Assembly: GCA_009746045.1 (NCBI GenBank)
Contig: RPFO01001132.1
Span: 1 to 20,253, forward strand
Direction: 5' to 3'
DNA: 20,253 nucleotides
Source: Mesostigma viride
Taxonomy: Eukaryota; Streptophyta; Mesostigmatophyceae; Mesostigmatales; Mesostigmataceae
Shown here: in pieces, positions 19,249 to 20,253 of the stretch
Position numbering within the stretch: position 1 is the stretch's first letter
How the letters are laid out: every line of letters starts with the position of its first letter
Made by a program: the position numbers and the translations under genes
Notes under the pieces: generated by a model
Told to the model about the DNA's origin: nothing
The model's input: the letters and a program-made list of their open reading frames with translations, nothing else
Databases searched by the model: none

Positions 19249-19710
19249 TAACGGTAAATTCCGTCTCGTTTGATTCTATTTCCCCTGTTCAGGCGCGAAC
19301 GTTTCCGTTCAGCACGTAACTGTCATTTCGTCTCGCTTGCTTATCAAATTTGACATCCCACGTCCTGTGCCCCGAAAAGTTTTAGTACAGATATCGGTTC
19401 GCCAGTAGCTTGTTTGACGCTTAAAATAGTCAACGCGCCGTAATGTCCTGAGGCCGCGCGGATTGGCGAGACGCCCCACCTGCCCGCGAAACCCTGAACA
19501 TGTTCAGCGTTTCAGACCCCGTTCAGGAAAACACGACACTCGATCTCCAACGTTTGGGGATTTTCTTTGTACTACGCGATTGGCCATCTCGCTACGGTCC
19601 TGTACGTCGTCCGCTCCCGCGCTAGGGGGCGCGGGGGACGGCCCCACCTTCGGCCTACGGCCGCGGCCAAAGTTTTCGGGCGTCATAAATCGTAGTTACT
19701 AGTAGGGGAC
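19249..19710 (+). repeat. Right-flank diverged copy of segment A
   Basis: It matches the first segment of the units through AGTAGGGGAC and stops exactly there, where the units have the hairpin. It carries the short CAGCACGTAACTGTC form also seen in unit 1, and clear substitutions relative to all four units (for example around 19489-19560). Confidence 0.9.
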
Positions 19711-19759
19711 GTCGTGGAGATCCTTGCTCCTTACCTCGCCTTTGTGCTTCTGCTGACAG

Positions 19760-20239
19760 ACACAAGAAATCGGGCCAAACAATGCTGAATGCTCATTGTC
19801 CTGATTCGTCACGTGCGCCAATGCGCTATCTCATGATCAATCCCTGCGCCCTGCATTCGTGGGGTTTGATGGCCTCTGTGCAGGAAGTACCGCCAATGGA
19901 CGTTTCTGCCATTCAGTCATCAGTGTCGCCACAAACCATTGGCCTGGCCACAATCTTGCATCAGGCTGAGTCAGCATTGACCAGTACGGACGAGGTGGAA
20001 GGCAGTTACTATGGAAAGACCGGCAAATCAATTATCTGCCAGGAGAACCAACGTACTAAGTTATTCCGCGACCCGGTAGATGCTGAGCCCTTACGTATAG
20101 TCTCCGTATCAACGGAACGCAAGGATTCTCTGTTGCTGCAATCTCCCGGGATTCGGAAAAAAAGTTCACAACCATTCGCGGTGGAAAGGCCCCTAAAACT
20201 TCGGATGACAAAGACCGTCCGCACTTTTCAGCTGACCTA
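19760..20239 (+). CDS. Candidate exon or small gene, product unknown
   Basis: The frame is open from 19689 to the TAG at 20238-20240; from the first ATG at 19782 it is 152 residues. A good acceptor (a T/C-rich tract ending in TGCTGACAG at 19759) could begin an exon at 19760. The TAG overlaps a possible donor CCTA|GTAAGG, so splicing at 20239 would remove the stop and the gene would continue past the window. The donor has A rather than G before the cut, so this is tentative. Composition is balanced and polar, with no membrane segment or motif I recognise. It directly abuts the array's right flank. The alternative is an unspliced 152-residue gene or a chance open frame. Confidence 0.35.
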
Positions 20240-20253
20240 GTAAGGCAGCGCTC

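Noticed and set aside
2600-19710. The array as an LTR retrotransposon or CRISPR-like array.
   Set aside because: No reverse transcriptase, integrase, primer-binding site or polypurine tract is visible, the units are directly adjacent with no unique interior, and the monomers lack the regular repeat-spacer structure of CRISPR.

Overview
This is eukaryotic nuclear DNA. It has no bacterial-style packed genes, it has GT-AG intron boundaries around short exons, and most of its length is non-coding repeat. I cannot assign a lineage: nothing I recognise (rRNA, tRNA, a known protein domain) anchors it. All percentages below are hand alignments.

Left flank (1-2912). The minus strand carries what I read as one complete spliced gene, start codon at 2065 and stop at 733-735, with five coding exons (558 nt, 185 residues) and a probable 5' untranslated exon upstream. 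All four coding introns are phase 1. The last three exons are diverged tandem copies of one another, so the gene grew by exon duplication. The predicted protein is hydrophobic and tryptophan-rich, starts with a signal-peptide or membrane-anchor-like segment, and resembles no family I know. Between this gene and the array lie a 54-bp tandem duplication (2438-2599) and diverged copies of a ~120-bp repeat (2600-2870).

Central array (2913-19076). Four head-to-tail units of about 3.96 kb occupy 80% of the window (unit starts 2913, 6855, 10814, 14773). Units 1-3 appear almost identical, differing mainly in G-run length; unit 4 is diverged and holds a 388-bp insertion, a rearranged minisatellite and a 16-bp inversion. 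Each unit runs: GC-rich segment A; a G/C hairpin; ~120-bp repeats; a 220-bp inverted-terminal-repeat element resembling a MITE; a ~1.32-kb G-rich minisatellite of ~29-30-bp monomers; a ~1.1-kb AT-richer segment; and a half-copy of the hairpin at the junction with the next unit. I find no convincing gene inside the unit. The long open frames across the minisatellite exist in several frames on both strands because the monomers contain few stops, so they are best read as low-complexity artefacts.

Right flank (19077-20253). A TTAG/TTAC-rich spacer is followed by a fifth, diverged copy of segment A that ends exactly where the hairpin begins in the other units. Unique sequence follows, containing a plausible exon (19760-20239) on the plus strand whose apparent stop codon overlaps a possible splice donor; it may continue beyond the window.

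The points most worth a second look are the exon-duplicated minus-strand gene, with a patch of intron better conserved than its exons; the minisatellite whose monomers join an alternating purine-pyrimidine block to G-runs; the recurrent AAGAAAAAAGTGGGG breakpoint; and the rearrangements private to unit 4.
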